NCBI GenBank assembly: GCA_011799875.1
Contig: CM022297.1
Span: forward strand, 519,300,929-519,364,928
Reading direction: 5' to 3'
DNA: 64,000 nt
DNA from: Thinopyrum elongatum
Taxonomy: Eukaryota; Streptophyta; Magnoliopsida; Poales; Poaceae
Below, one piece after another: positions 34,877-46,287 of this stretch. A program made the position numbers and the translations under genes. Every line of letters begins with the position of its first letter. The first letter of the stretch is position 1. The notes below the pieces were generated by a model that was given only the letters and a program-made list of their open reading frames with translations, was not told where the DNA came from and searched no databases.

Positions 34877-34890
34877 TTGGTATCAGAGCC
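34877..34890 (+). other. Primer-binding site of element 4 (tRNA-iMet)
   Basis: TTGGTATCAGAGCC, two nt after the LTR end CACA. Confidence 0.92.
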
Positions 34891-35269
34891 GACTGCCTGT
34901 AGGAGTCCCCCTTTCCAATTCCTTGGCCGAAGTTGAGTCTAGACAAAGGAAACCGTTTTACTAACTTGGCTGTGTGGCTTACGGGCCCACATTGCCAACT
35001 GGGTGGTATTAGGATCTTTTATTCCTCGTCTATACTCTGGGACTCTGATCTCTCTTCTACTCGGGTTAAATGAAGTTTACTAACGCCGACACTTAGGATC
35101 TCGTAAATTCTGTCTACCCGGAGAGCTGGATATCTGTGCGATTTCCCTGTCGTTGATCTGATTAGTCTGATAATCATTTTCCTTTCCATTGTTTTGTTTA
35201 ACCTTTCTCTCCGAGTTGTGTTAAACCTCTTATTGTCGTTTGACAAACCTGTATTTCCTCTATTTTCAG
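34891..35269 (+). other. Leader of element 4 ending in a splice-acceptor-like site
   Basis: No ORF is visible. The first ~240 nt closely match the leader of element 5 (55185-55420), so this is a candidate packaging region. It ends with CCTCTATTTTCAG directly before the ORF0 ATG. The array has CTCTGTTTCAG at the same place. Confidence 0.6.
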
Positions 35270-36040
35270 ATGGACCGTTTGTTTCCACCGCGTCCTACGA
35301 CACAGCTTGTGCTTCGCACTTGGGCTCGTAATACCCCTGGGTTTCCAGCTGTCCTGATCGCTCTCATGACCCGACTTGGCTACCGTTGGTACCCTGAGTA
35401 CTTGGTTTATGAGGTTTACCGCGAGTTCAACCAGGAACAGTACTATGCTGAAGTTCGGATTTATGATCAGCAGAACAACTCAGACACCGAGCTACACCTT
35501 TTTCACGGATTAGGCGTGACGATTGAGATGGCAGTCCATGATGCCGCCTACTCCGCTGTCGTACGTCTACGAGGGGAGCACAATGCTATCTTGGATGACT
35601 CCGAGTTCCGATACATTCCGTATGCCCCTGCTGGAGATGCTACCGGATACTACACAGCTATCTGTGCCCCGTACGAGCCTCGTCGCTACGACCCGCGCGT
35701 TCTGATTCAGTGCACTCAGGCTCTGGATCGCACTGTTCGGGCTCTTGCCGTCGAGTTGGTTGCCACTCGAGCACGTCTCTACGATGCTATGACGCAGTTG
35801 CTACCCGCTGTTCGTGCAGGGATACATCCGGAGCACATCCTTTATCCGCACAGGACTCAGATGTATGCTGGTATTGACTGGCCTATTGTTGGGGGTCACA
35901 CACCGACACGTGGACCTCTTCTTACAGCTCGAGACCGGGTTCTGCATCAGAGTGCACATGGAGCACAGGATCTTTCCGCGACGAACATTCGTCGTCCGCA
36001 CTCGCAGCTACCCCGATACAGTGGTTCTCTCCGACGTTGA
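35270..36040 (+). CDS. ORF0: accessory protein between primer site and gag
   Basis: 256 codons from ATG 35270 (MDRLFPPRPTTQ) to a stop at 36040. It lies on the coding strand, upstream of and separate from gag. It has no zinc knuckle, protease, RT or membrane segment. Tyr, Arg and Ala are frequent; WYPEYLVYEVYREFN and YDPRVLIQCTQALDRTVRALAVELVATRARLYDA suggest a folded, partly helical protein. The last ~35 residues look out of frame: an overlapping frame from about 35900 to 36280 (FPRRTFVVRTRSYPDTVVLSD) looks more protein-like, so a frameshift near 35920 is possible. A shortened ORF0 start is retained in the array. Extra ORFs are known in some plant Ty3/gypsy elements; this one's function is unknown. 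Confidence 0.72.
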   Translation: MDRLFPPRPTTQLVLRTWARNTPGFPAVLIALMTRLGYRWYPEYLVYEVYREFNQEQYYAEVRIYDQQNNSDTELHLFHGLGVTIEMAVHDAAYSAVVRLRGEHNAILDDSEFRYIPYAPAGDATGYYTAICAPYEPRRYDPRVLIQCTQALDRTVRALAVELVATRARLYDAMTQLLPAVRAGIHPEHILYPHRTQMYAGIDWPIVGGHTPTRGPLLTARDRVLHQSAHGAQDLSATNIRRPHSQLPRYSGSLRR

Positions 36041-36291
36041 TGTAGCCTTTGCTATCTCTCGTTGTGTACTTCCTTACCGCGTGCCTGCGCGCCGCCTAGT
36101 ATGTCTAGCTTTTGATTTGCGCCGTTATGCTGTCCGCTTGTACCCGACGTTGTGTATGGATCTGTATGTCTTAATCGACTACTTTTATGTATTTGATGCA
36201 CTGCTTAAACTATTGTCGAGTTACATCATGCTTGTCGCTAAGCACTCGTGCTTGCTTTTACTAAACTACCCCCCTGTTGAAAATTAGCAGG

Positions 36292-37474
36292 ATGGTTAGA
36301 CCCGCTGGTCGTGGTCGTGGCCGTGGTGCCAACGATCCACCACCGCCGAACTATATGGCTGGAATGATGCAGGAATTTGAACTGCAACGTCAGTTCATGC
36401 AAGGGATCATGGATCAGTTTCCTCGTCCCAATATGAACCAGTATCCGGGCCCAGGGACCTTGCAGGACTTTATGCGCCTCAACCCAACCGTCTACCGCGG
36501 CTCAACTCAGCCCCTGGATGCGGATGACTGGCTTCGCGACATCACCTATGAATTGGAATCTGGTGGCGTTGCCCCTGCTAACTATGTCACCTTCGCCTCC
36601 TTCTTTCTCAAGGGCCCCGCTGCTCAATGGTGGGACAGCCACAGGCGCACTCAACCAGCTGGCACAGTCATCACTTGGCCGGATTTCCAAGCTGCCTTCC
36701 GTGCCTGTTTCATTCCCCAGGGAATCATGGACCGGAAGAAGCAAGAGTTCCGCAACCTCACCCAGGGCAACAAGACAGTGGAAGCTTATCAGCGGGAGTT
36801 TCTGGAATTATCCCGCTATGCTGAAGAAGACATTCCCACTGATACTCGCCGTCAGGAAAGGTTTCGCCAAGGACTTCAAGCTGACATCAAGCTAGCGCTC
36901 CTTGTGCATGAATTTGATAATTTCTCCATCTTGGTGAACAAGGCTATCCAGGTCGAGACTGGTCTGCAGGCACACCAGGGATCTCTTAGGGGCAACCGTG
37001 ACACTGGTTCATCTTCGAGCCATCCCGCACAGAAGCGTCGGATCTGGATTCCAAACAGCGTGTACCGTCCAGCTGCACCTGCTCCAAGACGGTCCTATAC
37101 TGCACCACGCCTGCCTCCACCACCTAGGCAGCCAGGACTTCCAGCTCCACCACCCCGAGCTCCTGCTCCTAATCCCAATGATAGTCTGTGCTACAAGTGT
37201 GGGCAGCCAGGTCATTTTTCCAGGAACTGCATTCAGAACCAGAACCAACTGGCACTTCCTGCAACTGGCCGTAGGAACAATCAGCCTCGCAACAACAATG
37301 CCAAGACTTATGGGCGTATTCAGGCCAACCACACCGATTTCAAAGAAGCTCAGGACCAGCCTGCCACCGTGATGGGTACTCTCCTTGTTAATTCAGTACC
37401 AGCTTCTGTTTTATTTGATTCGGGAGCATCGCATTCATTCATGTCCGAAGAATTTGCATACAAACACGACATTA
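36292..37474 (+). CDS. gag: gag and start of protease of element 4, cut by the gap
   Basis: ATG 36292 (MVRPAGRGRGRGANDP) follows ATTAGCAG. The frame is open for 394 codons to the N run. An Arg/Gly-rich N-terminus is followed by the retrotransposon gag core at about residues 65-220 (DDWLRDITYELE, WWDSHRR, FRACFIPQGIMDRKKQEFRNL, YQREFLELSRYAEE), a Pro-rich linker, a CCHC knuckle CYKCGQPGHFSRNC (37189-37230), and a retropepsin loop DSGASHSF starting at 37418. Gag forms the particle and the knuckle binds RNA. This is the cleanest coding stretch in the window. It is probably the N-terminal part of a single gag-pol frame. Confidence 0.9.
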
Positions 37475-37499
37475 NNNNNNNNNNNNNNNNNNNNNNNNN
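37475..37499. other. 25-base N gap
   Basis: A run of exactly 25 N inside the protease region. Sequence to the left is clean. To the right it jumps back ~1.9 kb to the middle of ORF0 and becomes indel-rich. Confidence 0.98.
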
Positions 37500-40400
37500 C
37501 GATTTTTGCTACCGGATACTAACACAGCTATCTGTGCCCCGTACGAGCCCGTCGCTACGACCCGCGCGTTCTGATTCATGGCCACTCAGGCTCTGGATAA
37601 GCACTGTTCGGGTCTTGCCGTCGAGTTGGTTGCCATAGGCACGTCTCGTTACGATGATTGCTATGAAGCAGTTGCTACCCGCTGTTCGTGCAGGGATACA
37701 TCCGGAGCACATCCTTTATCCGCACAGGATCAGATGTATGCTGGTATTGACTGGCCTATGTGGGGGTCACCCCCTCACACCGACACGTGGACCTTTCTAA
37801 GCTCGAGAGACGGGTTCTGCATCAGAGTGGCACATGGAGCAAGATCTTTCCGCGACGAACATTCGTCGTCCGCATCGCAGCTACCCGATACAGTGGTTTC
37901 TCCGACGTTGATGTAGCCTTTGCTATCTCTCGTGTGTTACTTCTACCGCGTGCCTGCGCGCCGCCTAGTATGTCTAGCTTTTGATTTGCGCCTGTATGCT
38001 GTCCGCTTGTACCCGACGTGGTGTATGGATCTGTATGTCTTAATCGACTACTTTTATGTATTTGATGCAATGCTTAAACTATTGTCGAGTTACATCTGAT
38101 GTCTTGTCGCTAAGCATCGTGCTTGCTTTTACTAACTAACTACCCCCTGTTTGAAAAATTAGCAGGATGGTTAGACCGCTGGTCGTGGTCGTGGCCGTGG
38201 TGGCCAACGATCCACCACCGCCGAACTATATGGCTGGATGGAATGATGCAGGAATTTGAACTGCAACGTCGGTCATCAAGGGATCATGGATCAGTTTCCT
38301 CGTTCCCAATATGAACCAGTATCCGGGCCCAGGGACCTTGCCAGGACTTTAGCGCCTCAACCCAACGTCTACCGGGCTCAACTACAGCCCCTGGATGCGG
38401 ATGACTGGCTTCGCGACATCACCTATGAATTGGAATCTGGTGGCGTTGCCCTGCTAACTATGTCACCTTTCGCCTCCTCTTTCTCAAGGGCCCGTCTGCT
38501 CAATGGTGGGACAGCCACAGGCGCACTCAACCAGCTTGGCACAGTCAATCACTTGGCCGGATTCCAAGCTGCCTTCCGTGCCTTTCATTCCCCAGGAATC
38601 ATGGACCGGAAGAAGCAAGAGTTCCGCAACCTCACCCAGGGCAACAGACAGTGGAGAAGTGGAAGCTTATCAGCGGGAGTTTCTGGAATTATCCCGCTAT
38701 GCTGAAGAAGACATCCCACTGATACTCGCCGTCAGGAAAGGTTTCGCCAAGGACTTCAAGCTGACATCAAGCTAGCTATCTGTGCATGAATTTGATAATT
38801 TCTCCATCTTTGGTGAACAAGGCTATCCAGGTCGGAGAATGGCTCAGGCACACCAGGGCTCTCTTAGGGCAACCGTGACACTGGTTCATCTTCGAGCCAT
38901 CCCGCAAGAAGCCGTCGGATCGGGTATTCCAAACAGCGTGTACCGTCCAGCTGCACCTGCTCCAAGACGGTCCTATACTGCACCACGCCTGCCTCACCAC
39001 CTAGGCAGCCAGGACTTCCAGCTCCACCACCCCGAAGCTCCTGCTCCTAAATCCCAATGATAGTCTGTGCTACAAGTGTGGGCAGCCAGGTCATTTTTCC
39101 AGGAAACTGATATCAGAACCAGAACCAACTGGCACTTCCTGACAACTGGCCGTAGGAACAATCAGCCTCGCAACAACAATGCCAAGACTTATGGGGTATC
39201 GTATTCAGGCCAACCACACCGATTTCAAAGAAGCTCAGGGACCAGCCGCCATGCCACCGTGAGGTGGGTACTCTCCTTTCTGGTTTATTCAGTACCAGAG
39301 CTTCTGTTTTTGATTCGAGGTGTAGCGGGAGATCGCATCATTCATGTCCGAAAGAATTTGCATACCAAACACGCATTAAATGTGAGGTCATGAACACTGC
39401 AATAGTAATACACACCCCCGCGGGTCAATGTCAAACCTCCATGGGTGGCAACGACGTCACCGTGTGAAATTGAAGGGCTGGAGTTTCACGCCTCCCCTTT
39501 CATACTAAAGTCTTGTAGTATCGACCTCATTCTCGGAATGGATTGGTTGAAGCGCATTACTGCTTCTATAGTTTGCGCCACGAAGATCGTCCATCTTCTA
39601 CACCCTTCTGATGAATGAAATAATAAGCTACCAGGCTCAAATCATCCAAAATGCCGAGGCGAGGCTTATGCCGTGAATGCGTTAAACGCATCACCACTGA
39701 AGGCATCGAGAACATTCCAGTTGTTCGCGAATTCCAAGGTGTTTTCCCAGAAGAAACTCCCGGGATACCCCCTGCTCGAGCTCTGTCGAATTTGTCATCG
39801 ACTTGAAACCAGGCACCACTCCTATCGCCAAGCGACCCTACAAGATGCCGCCGCATGAACTCTTGAACTTAAGGAGGAAATCGACGCTTCACTTCGTAAG
39901 GTTTCATTCGCCCCAAGTTACCGCTTGGGGAGCACCTTCTCTTGTAGGAAGAAGGATGGATCAAACCGCTTGGTCCAAGATTACCGTCCTATTAACCAAG
40001 CACCATCCAGATACAAATATCCCCTTCCTCGGATAAAACGATCTGTATGATCAACGGCGGGTTCATCAGTGTTCTCTAAACTCGACTTAAGGTTGGGTTA
40101 CCACCAGATCCGTGTTCGTGAAAGAGGATATCCCAAGACGCCTTCGTTACTCGATATGGCTCATACGAGTACACTGTCATGTCATTCGGCTTAACCAATG
40201 CTCCGCCACATTCTCCGCCCTGATGAATATATATCTAATGGAATACCTTGACAAGTTCGTCGTGGTTTACTTGGATGATATCTATGTATACTCCAAGAAC
40301 AAGAGGAACATGCTGAACACATCTTTCGACTTGTTATGGAGAAAACTTCGAGAGCAATCAACTATATGCTAAGTTTTCCAAGTGTGAATTCTGGCTTCCC

Positions 40401-42697
40401 GAAGTAACATACTTGGGCATGTCATCTCCAAGTGATGGTATTGCCGTCAACCACCGAGCGAGTTCAGGCTATTCTTGATTGGGCTCCTCCAAAGAACGTC
40501 AAGCAAGTTCGAAGTTTTCTCGGACTCGCCAAGCTATTGCCGTCGATTTGTCGAGAACTTCTCCAGATCGCCAAGCCCCGACTAACTGCTTCATAAAGGC
40601 GTCAAGTTCGATTGGACGGAAAAAAAGTGTCAGGAAAGTTCCAGACGCTCAAAGACAAGGACTTCTGCCCAGTGCTTGCCCCTCCTGATTCCAGAAGGAT
40701 TTTGTCATTCTATTGTGATGCATCCCGTCAAGGATTAGGCGGTGTCCTAATGCAAGACCGCAGAGTAATTTGCTTATGCTTCGCGTCAAGTGCGTCCGCA
40801 CGAAGAGAATTACCCAGTAGTACATGACCTCGAGCTTGCTGCCGTCTCATGCATCTAAAACATAGTGGAGACATTTACCTGCTCGTAATCGTTGCGAGAT
40901 CCTACACGATCATCAAAGTTGAAAGTATCTGTTACAATCAGCCAGACCTGAACTCCGTCAACAGAGATGGAATGGAGACCGATAGCGGATTTTACTTGGG
41001 GTATTTACTTTAGACCCTGGCAAGGCTAATGGTAATGGACGATGCCTTGAGCCGTAAGTCTTATTGCAGGCACCTCCAGTTTCACGAAGTTCAACCTTCG
41101 ATAATGAGAATTCAGAAAAGCGAATCTCCAAAGGTTCCTCCTGGAGCACTCGCTCCCCCTCCTGAAGGTTCCTACAAAATGAAATCCCACGTTGTTCCCA
41201 GGGTTCACTTAATAACCTGGTTGCTAAACAGATCTCGTGGACAGCATCAAGACGCTGCAGGGTAGATCTATCAAGCCCACAAGATTAAGCGCATCTCGTG
41301 AGGAAGGCCTTGTTCTTCACTATTGATGATTATGGCACATTGTTCTTTAAAGGTCGTCAGTAGTGGTCCCTCTAAAGGTAACCGGGTTATGACTAGGAGG
41401 TTCATGCAAGAAGCTCACGACCTCCGTTGTCTATTCATCCCGGCAGGACGTACGAAGATGTACCAAGAAATCCGTCAAAGATTCTGTGTCAAACATGAAG
41501 CAAGACATTGCTCGCTATGTTGCTGAATGTGATGTTTGCCGTCGCGTCAAAGCAGAACATCAAAGGCCCGCCGGAACTCTGCAACCAATGCTGTTCTGAA
41601 TGGAAATGGGACCCTGTTGAAATGGACTTATCACTGGATTTCCCAAATCACATGAAAGGTGAATGATGCTATTCTGTCGTCATTGGACCGACTTTCCAAA
41701 GTTTGACATTTTCTAGCCGTCAAAGAGACGATCACTGCTAGTCAGCTCGCAACTCTCTACATGTCCAGAATGTTCACTTCAAGTATTCCAATGGTTATCA
41801 GTTTCAGACCGTGGAGCTATTCACTTCAAGATTCTGGGCTAGTTTCCAGAAGCTATGGGAACTCATCGTCCTTCAGCACCGTTTTCACCTCTAGTCTCAA
41901 GGACAAGTTGAACGAGTCAACCAAGTTCTCGAAGACCTGCTTCGAGCTTGTGTCAATCCTTCGTGAAGGAAAGGGAAGAATCTCTCCCATATGCCGAATT
42001 CTCTTACAATAAACAGCTATCAAGCCAGTCTTGAAGATGGCCCCCTTGAAGTATTGTACGGACGACGTGCCGAACCCCTCTAAATTGGTCAGAAAACTGG
42101 GGAACGTCCACTCTTCGGTCCGGATATTATCCAAATTGCGCGAAGTCAGTTCGCGTTGCCGCGAGCATTTGAAGACTGCTCAGTCACGTCAAAAGAGTCA
42201 GTATGACCGCAAACACAAAGATTATGGTCTATCAACCTGGCGAAAAGGCTTATCTTCGTCACACCGATGAAAGGTACACACGATTCGGATTCAAGGGCAA
42301 GCTAGCTCCCTCGCTATATTGGTCCTTTCACTGTTCTTGAAAGGCGTGGTAGAGTGGCATATCAGTTTGGAACCGTCCACCGAACCTTTCTCAGGTTCAC
42401 GATTGTGTTCAAGTATCACAACTCCGCCGCTGCTTCAAAGACCCTATCCGCGGAGTAGATCACGAATTGCTTTGAACGCAACAAGAACCTCTTATTATAA
42501 AGAGCATCGGTCCGCATTCTGATCAAGCCGGCGTCGCACACGCCAGAAGGTTATCAAGTTTCCTCAAGGTTCAGTGGTCAAACCATTCTGAGGATGAACC
42601 ACTGGGAACGCGAGATCGTCTTCGCGATGAATACCCACGCTTTGTTTCTTTCTACCTCCTAAATCTCGGGACGAGATTTCTTGTTAGTGGCGGAGAT
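37500..42697 (+). pseudogene. gag-pol: Indel-rich ORF0-gag-pol copy 2 of element 4
   Basis: It starts in ORF0 (matches 35640 onward), then gag from about 38167, knuckle about 39070-39110, protease about 39290-39400, RT with KFVVVYLDDIYVYSKNK (about 40254-40305), RNase H with PVLAPPDSRR and YCDASRQGLGG (about 40670-40750), the integrase finger about 41480-41560, the core to about 41920, and the C-terminal part with chromodomain-side HxVRILIKP-like remnants to about 42600. The order is complete, but the frame changes every few dozen codons by small indels. Compared with the clean gag at 36292-37474, changes are mostly single-base gains or losses, so the true gene may be intact. Confidence 0.82.
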
Positions 42698-43910
42698 TGT
42701 ATACACCCCTGTATTAAGTACAGAGATCACACTTTTGATGAGGCCATGTCATCATGATTAATAGTGCATATCATCATTAGCATCATATTGCATTTCAACT
42801 CCTAGTCAAATTCAAATTTAAATGAAAGTGGGATATAAAAGTTGTCCAAATAGAAACTAAAATGTCAGATAAATATACACAATATTCCAGAGGCTATTCT
42901 AAATTGAAACCAACATCAGTGGGAATGGATAAGTGACTCGGAACCAACCTCAAAAGTGGATAAAGATAATATTTAATAACCATTTATTAAATCTGAAATA
43001 AATAGGAATTATGTTTTGTCCAAAATAGTTTTAGTGTTAAGGAATAATGCACTGGTATTTATGAAATAGGTCACACTTTTACAAAAACCATTTGGGGCCT
43101 AAAAATTTGACAGTAGAGAAAAGAGAACAAAGAAAAGGAAAAAAAAAAGGAATAAAGGAACCCCCCCCCCCCCGACTGGGCCTCGGCCCAGCAAGCCACC
43201 GGGCCGCCAGGCCGGCCCAGCCGGCGCCTACTTAGCTGGCCTCCCCCAGGAGACCCGAACCCTAGCCGCTCCCCACCCCCCCCTCGCTCACTCCCCCCCC
43301 CGATCCAGATCGGGCGCAGGCCCGATCCCGTCCGCCTCGTCGCCGACGCCGCTCGCCGACGCCGCCCCGTCGCCGCCTCCTCCTCGTCAGCCCCCACCTC
43401 CCGATCCAGATCGGGATCGGGATCGCGGGAACGACCCCGTCGCCCTCGGTCGCGGCGACGACCGCGCCGCCTCGCCGTCGCCGTTGGACGCCGCCGCCCG
43501 GATCCCGCTCTTCCTCGCCGGCCTGCTCCCTCGACGCCGCTCGCCCCGACGCGCCCGACCGCGCCGCCTCGCCCTCGCCGCACGACGCCACCGCCCGGAG
43601 CTCTCCCTCGCCGATCTGCCTCGTCTACGTCGCCGCCTTGTCCCCGCCGGCCTGCCTCCCCATCGCCGTCGTCCCCGTCGACCACCCCGACCCCCGCTGC
43701 CCCGTCCCTACGGATCCCGGTGAGGCCTCGGGCCTCTCCCCCCCTCTCTGCTCGCGCACGCGCCAGCGCGCACCGCAGTCTCGCCGCGCTCTGCCGCACG
43801 CGCGCGCGCGCCGCCCACTGCCCTCGCTCGCGCGCCCGCGTCGCTCCTCGCCGCCAACCGCCCGCTCCGGCCCCCCCCGCTTCGCCTCCGCGCGACCGCC
43901 GCCCGCTGCC

Positions 43911-43990
43911 GCTCCAGCCACCGCGCTGCCGCCCGCGGCCGCTCCAGCCACCGCGCTGCCGCCCGCGGCCGCTCCAGCCACCGCGCCGCC
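43911..43990. repeat. 30-bp GC-rich minisatellite in the element 4 LTR
   Basis: Two full identical units (43921-43950 and 43951-43980) with partial units on both sides. The unit begins CCGCGCTGCCGCCCGCGGCC. Confidence 0.85.
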
Positions 43991-44379
43991 GCCCCGCCTC
44001 CGGCCCTGCCGTGGCCTCGCCGGCGCCCGCGCCCGCCGACCGCCCGTGCGTCCCCTTTGGGCACCGGACATGTCCGGTCCCGAAAGGGGCACGCCCCGGA
44101 CGTGTCCGCCCCTGGGCCACTGCCCAGTGGGGCCCGAACCCCTGTGACGCTGACGAATGGGGCCCACGGCCCAGAAACAGTTTTAAGAAAATAGAAATAA
44201 AAATAAATAATTAAAATAATTAATTAATTAATTAATTAATTAATTAGTTAATTAATCCTGATTAGGTTAATCTAATTAACTAATTAGTGTTAATTAAACA
44301 GTAATCAGTAATTAAATTAATTAAACCTAATTAACCTAACAGCCTATGACAGGTGGGACCCACCCTGTCAGGTGGCTGC

Positions 44380-44409
44380 TGACGTCAGCATGATGTCATG
44401 CTGACGTCA
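44380..44409. promoter_or_regulatory. 11-bp periodic TGACGTCA cluster, element 4 LTR
   Basis: TGACGTCA (44380), TGATGTCA (44391) and TGACGTCA (44402), exactly 11 bp apart. TGACG is the core of plant TGA-type bZIP sites. It lies in the inferred first intron. Confidence 0.45.
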
Positions 44410-44797
44410 TCAATTACTGTTTCGGATAATGTTGAATTAAATAATTAATTAAAATTTCAGAAATTAATAAAAACTTTAGAAAATCATATCTTTTAAACCG
44501 TAACTCCGATGAAAATATTTTATACATGAAACTTGCTCAGAACGACGATACGAACCCGGATACGCCCTCGGTATCTCCGTCAGATGCCCGCAGCTATGAG
44601 AACGTTGAACAATTAGACCGATTCCGATAAATGAATAGTGTCCAACTTTAATTAAATAAGTCCGAATAAATTCCTAAATTAACTAAATCGCTTAGTTAGG
44701 CTGTATATCACCCCGGCATATCATTTAGACATGTCATGCATCCCTGTTGCATTATTGCCGTGTGTTTACTGTTTCTTCCCCCTCTTCTCTTCGGTAG

Positions 44798-44872
44798 ACT
44801 ACGAGACCGACGCAGCTGCTGGTGCCCCGACCGACTACGTTGTTGACGACCCCTACTTGCCAGAGCAACCAG
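44798..44872 (+). other. Exon-2-like block, element 4 LTR
   Basis: 75 nt after CTCTTCGGTAG and before GCAAGCCCCC. With the G left by the GGTGAG donor at 43719 it reads DYETDAAAGAPTDYVVDDPY and then LPEQP. Its last G plus AT at 46193 forms GAT, giving LPEQP-DAGAQEPDAT. Confidence 0.5.
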
Positions 44873-46192
44873 GCAAGCCCCCCCCTTGATCACCAGATAT
44901 CGCCTATTCTCCTCTATACTGCTTGCATTAGAGTAGTGTAGCATGTTACTGCTTTCCGTTAATCCTAGTCTGATGCATAGCCTGACACTGTTGCTACATC
45001 TGTTGATACCTTACCTGCAATCCTAAATGCCTAGTGTAGGATGCTAGTTTATCATCATTGGCCCTGCATTCTTGTCAGTCTGCCTTGCTATACTATCGGG
45101 CCGTGATCACTCGGGAGGTGATCACGGGTTATACTATACATATATACATACTATACAAATGGTGACTAAAGTCGGGTCGGCTCGAAGAGTACCCGCGAGT
45201 GATTCACGGATTGGGGGCTGAAAGGACCTTTGTCCCAACGGCCCTTTGAGTGAATCTTTGTGGCGGAGCGACAGGGCAGGTTGAGACCACCTAGGAGACA
45301 GGTGGGCCAGGCCCTGGTCGGCGTTCGCGTTTACTTCATAATAACACGTTTAACGAGATTGGATATTTGATCTGAGTCTGGCCACTGGCCTATACGCACT
45401 AACCAACTACGCGGGAGTAGTTATGGGTATCCCGGCGTCGTGGTATCAGCTGAAGCCTTCTTGACGTCAGCGACTGAGCGGCGCGCGCCGTGTTGGACCG
45501 CGCTAACGTAACCGCCGTGATCGTGTGGGTTGCTAGGTCTGCTCGCGGCCGCGTACGCAACGTGCAGGAGCGCACTGGGCGATGGGCCCAGACCCCAGAG
45601 TGCCTAGGATTAGTCCGGCGTGCTGACCTCTCTGTTGAGCCTAGGTGGGGCTGCGACGTGTGGATCTTCCGAGGCCGGGCATGACCCAGGAAAGTGTGTC
45701 CGGCGAAAGGGGATCGAGCGTGTTGGGGAATATGTGGTGCACCCCTGCAGGGAAGTTTATCTATTCGAATAGCCGTGTCCCTCGGTAAAAGGACGACCCG
45801 GAGTTGTATTCCGACCTCATGACAACTAGAAATGGATACTTAATAAAACACACCCTTACAAGTGACAGATATAACCCGGTGGTCGCTCTCTCGCATGGTG
45901 GCGAGGAGAGGATCGACGGGTAGGATTATGCTTTACGTTGTTGTTTGGTTAACTTCCAACTAATCTCTTCTATTGCTTCAAGACGAAGGCTGCCAGAAGC
46001 GTAGTCTTCGACAGGACTAGCTATCCCCCTCTTATTCTGGCATTCTGCAGTTCAGTCCACCGATATTGCCTCTTTACACATATACCATGCATATGTAGTA
46101 TAGATCCTTGCTTGCGAGTACTTTGGATGAGTACTCACGGTTGCTTTCCCCCTCCTTTCCCCCTTTCCCTTCTTGCTGGTTGTCACAACCAG

Positions 46193-46287
46193 ATGCTGGA
46201 GCCCAGGAGCCAGACGCCACCTACGACGACTACTACCACCAGGACGGAGCCTACTACTACGTCCAGGACGCCGACGACCAGGAGTAG
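46193..46287 (+). other. Last exon-like block, element 4 LTR
   Basis: It follows CTGGTTGTCACAACCAG (46176-46192), an inverted repeat that ends at the AG. In phase it reads DAGAQEPDATYDDYYHQ, then DGAYYYVQDADDQE and a TAG (46285-46287). It aligns codon by codon with the element 5 block; length differs by one codon. Confidence 0.5.

Noticed and set aside
36278..37638. 453-codon frame reading through the N gap
   Set aside because: Codons across 37475-37499 are unknown, and the right side belongs to ORF0, not to protease; the tail after the gap is not a continuation.
43911..43990. CRISPR-like repeats
   Set aside because: Direct 30-bp repeats without spacers in a plant LTR; a minisatellite.
43071..44120. 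349-codon minus-strand frame in the element 4 LTR
   Set aside because: It is antisense to the LTR, Gly/Arg-rich and includes the 30-bp minisatellite; a by-product of GC content.
44214..44247. (ATTA)n run and other AT runs (for example near 7840-7980 and 52632) as origins or matrix sites
   Set aside because: Simple repeats common in these LTRs; nothing specific supports a function.
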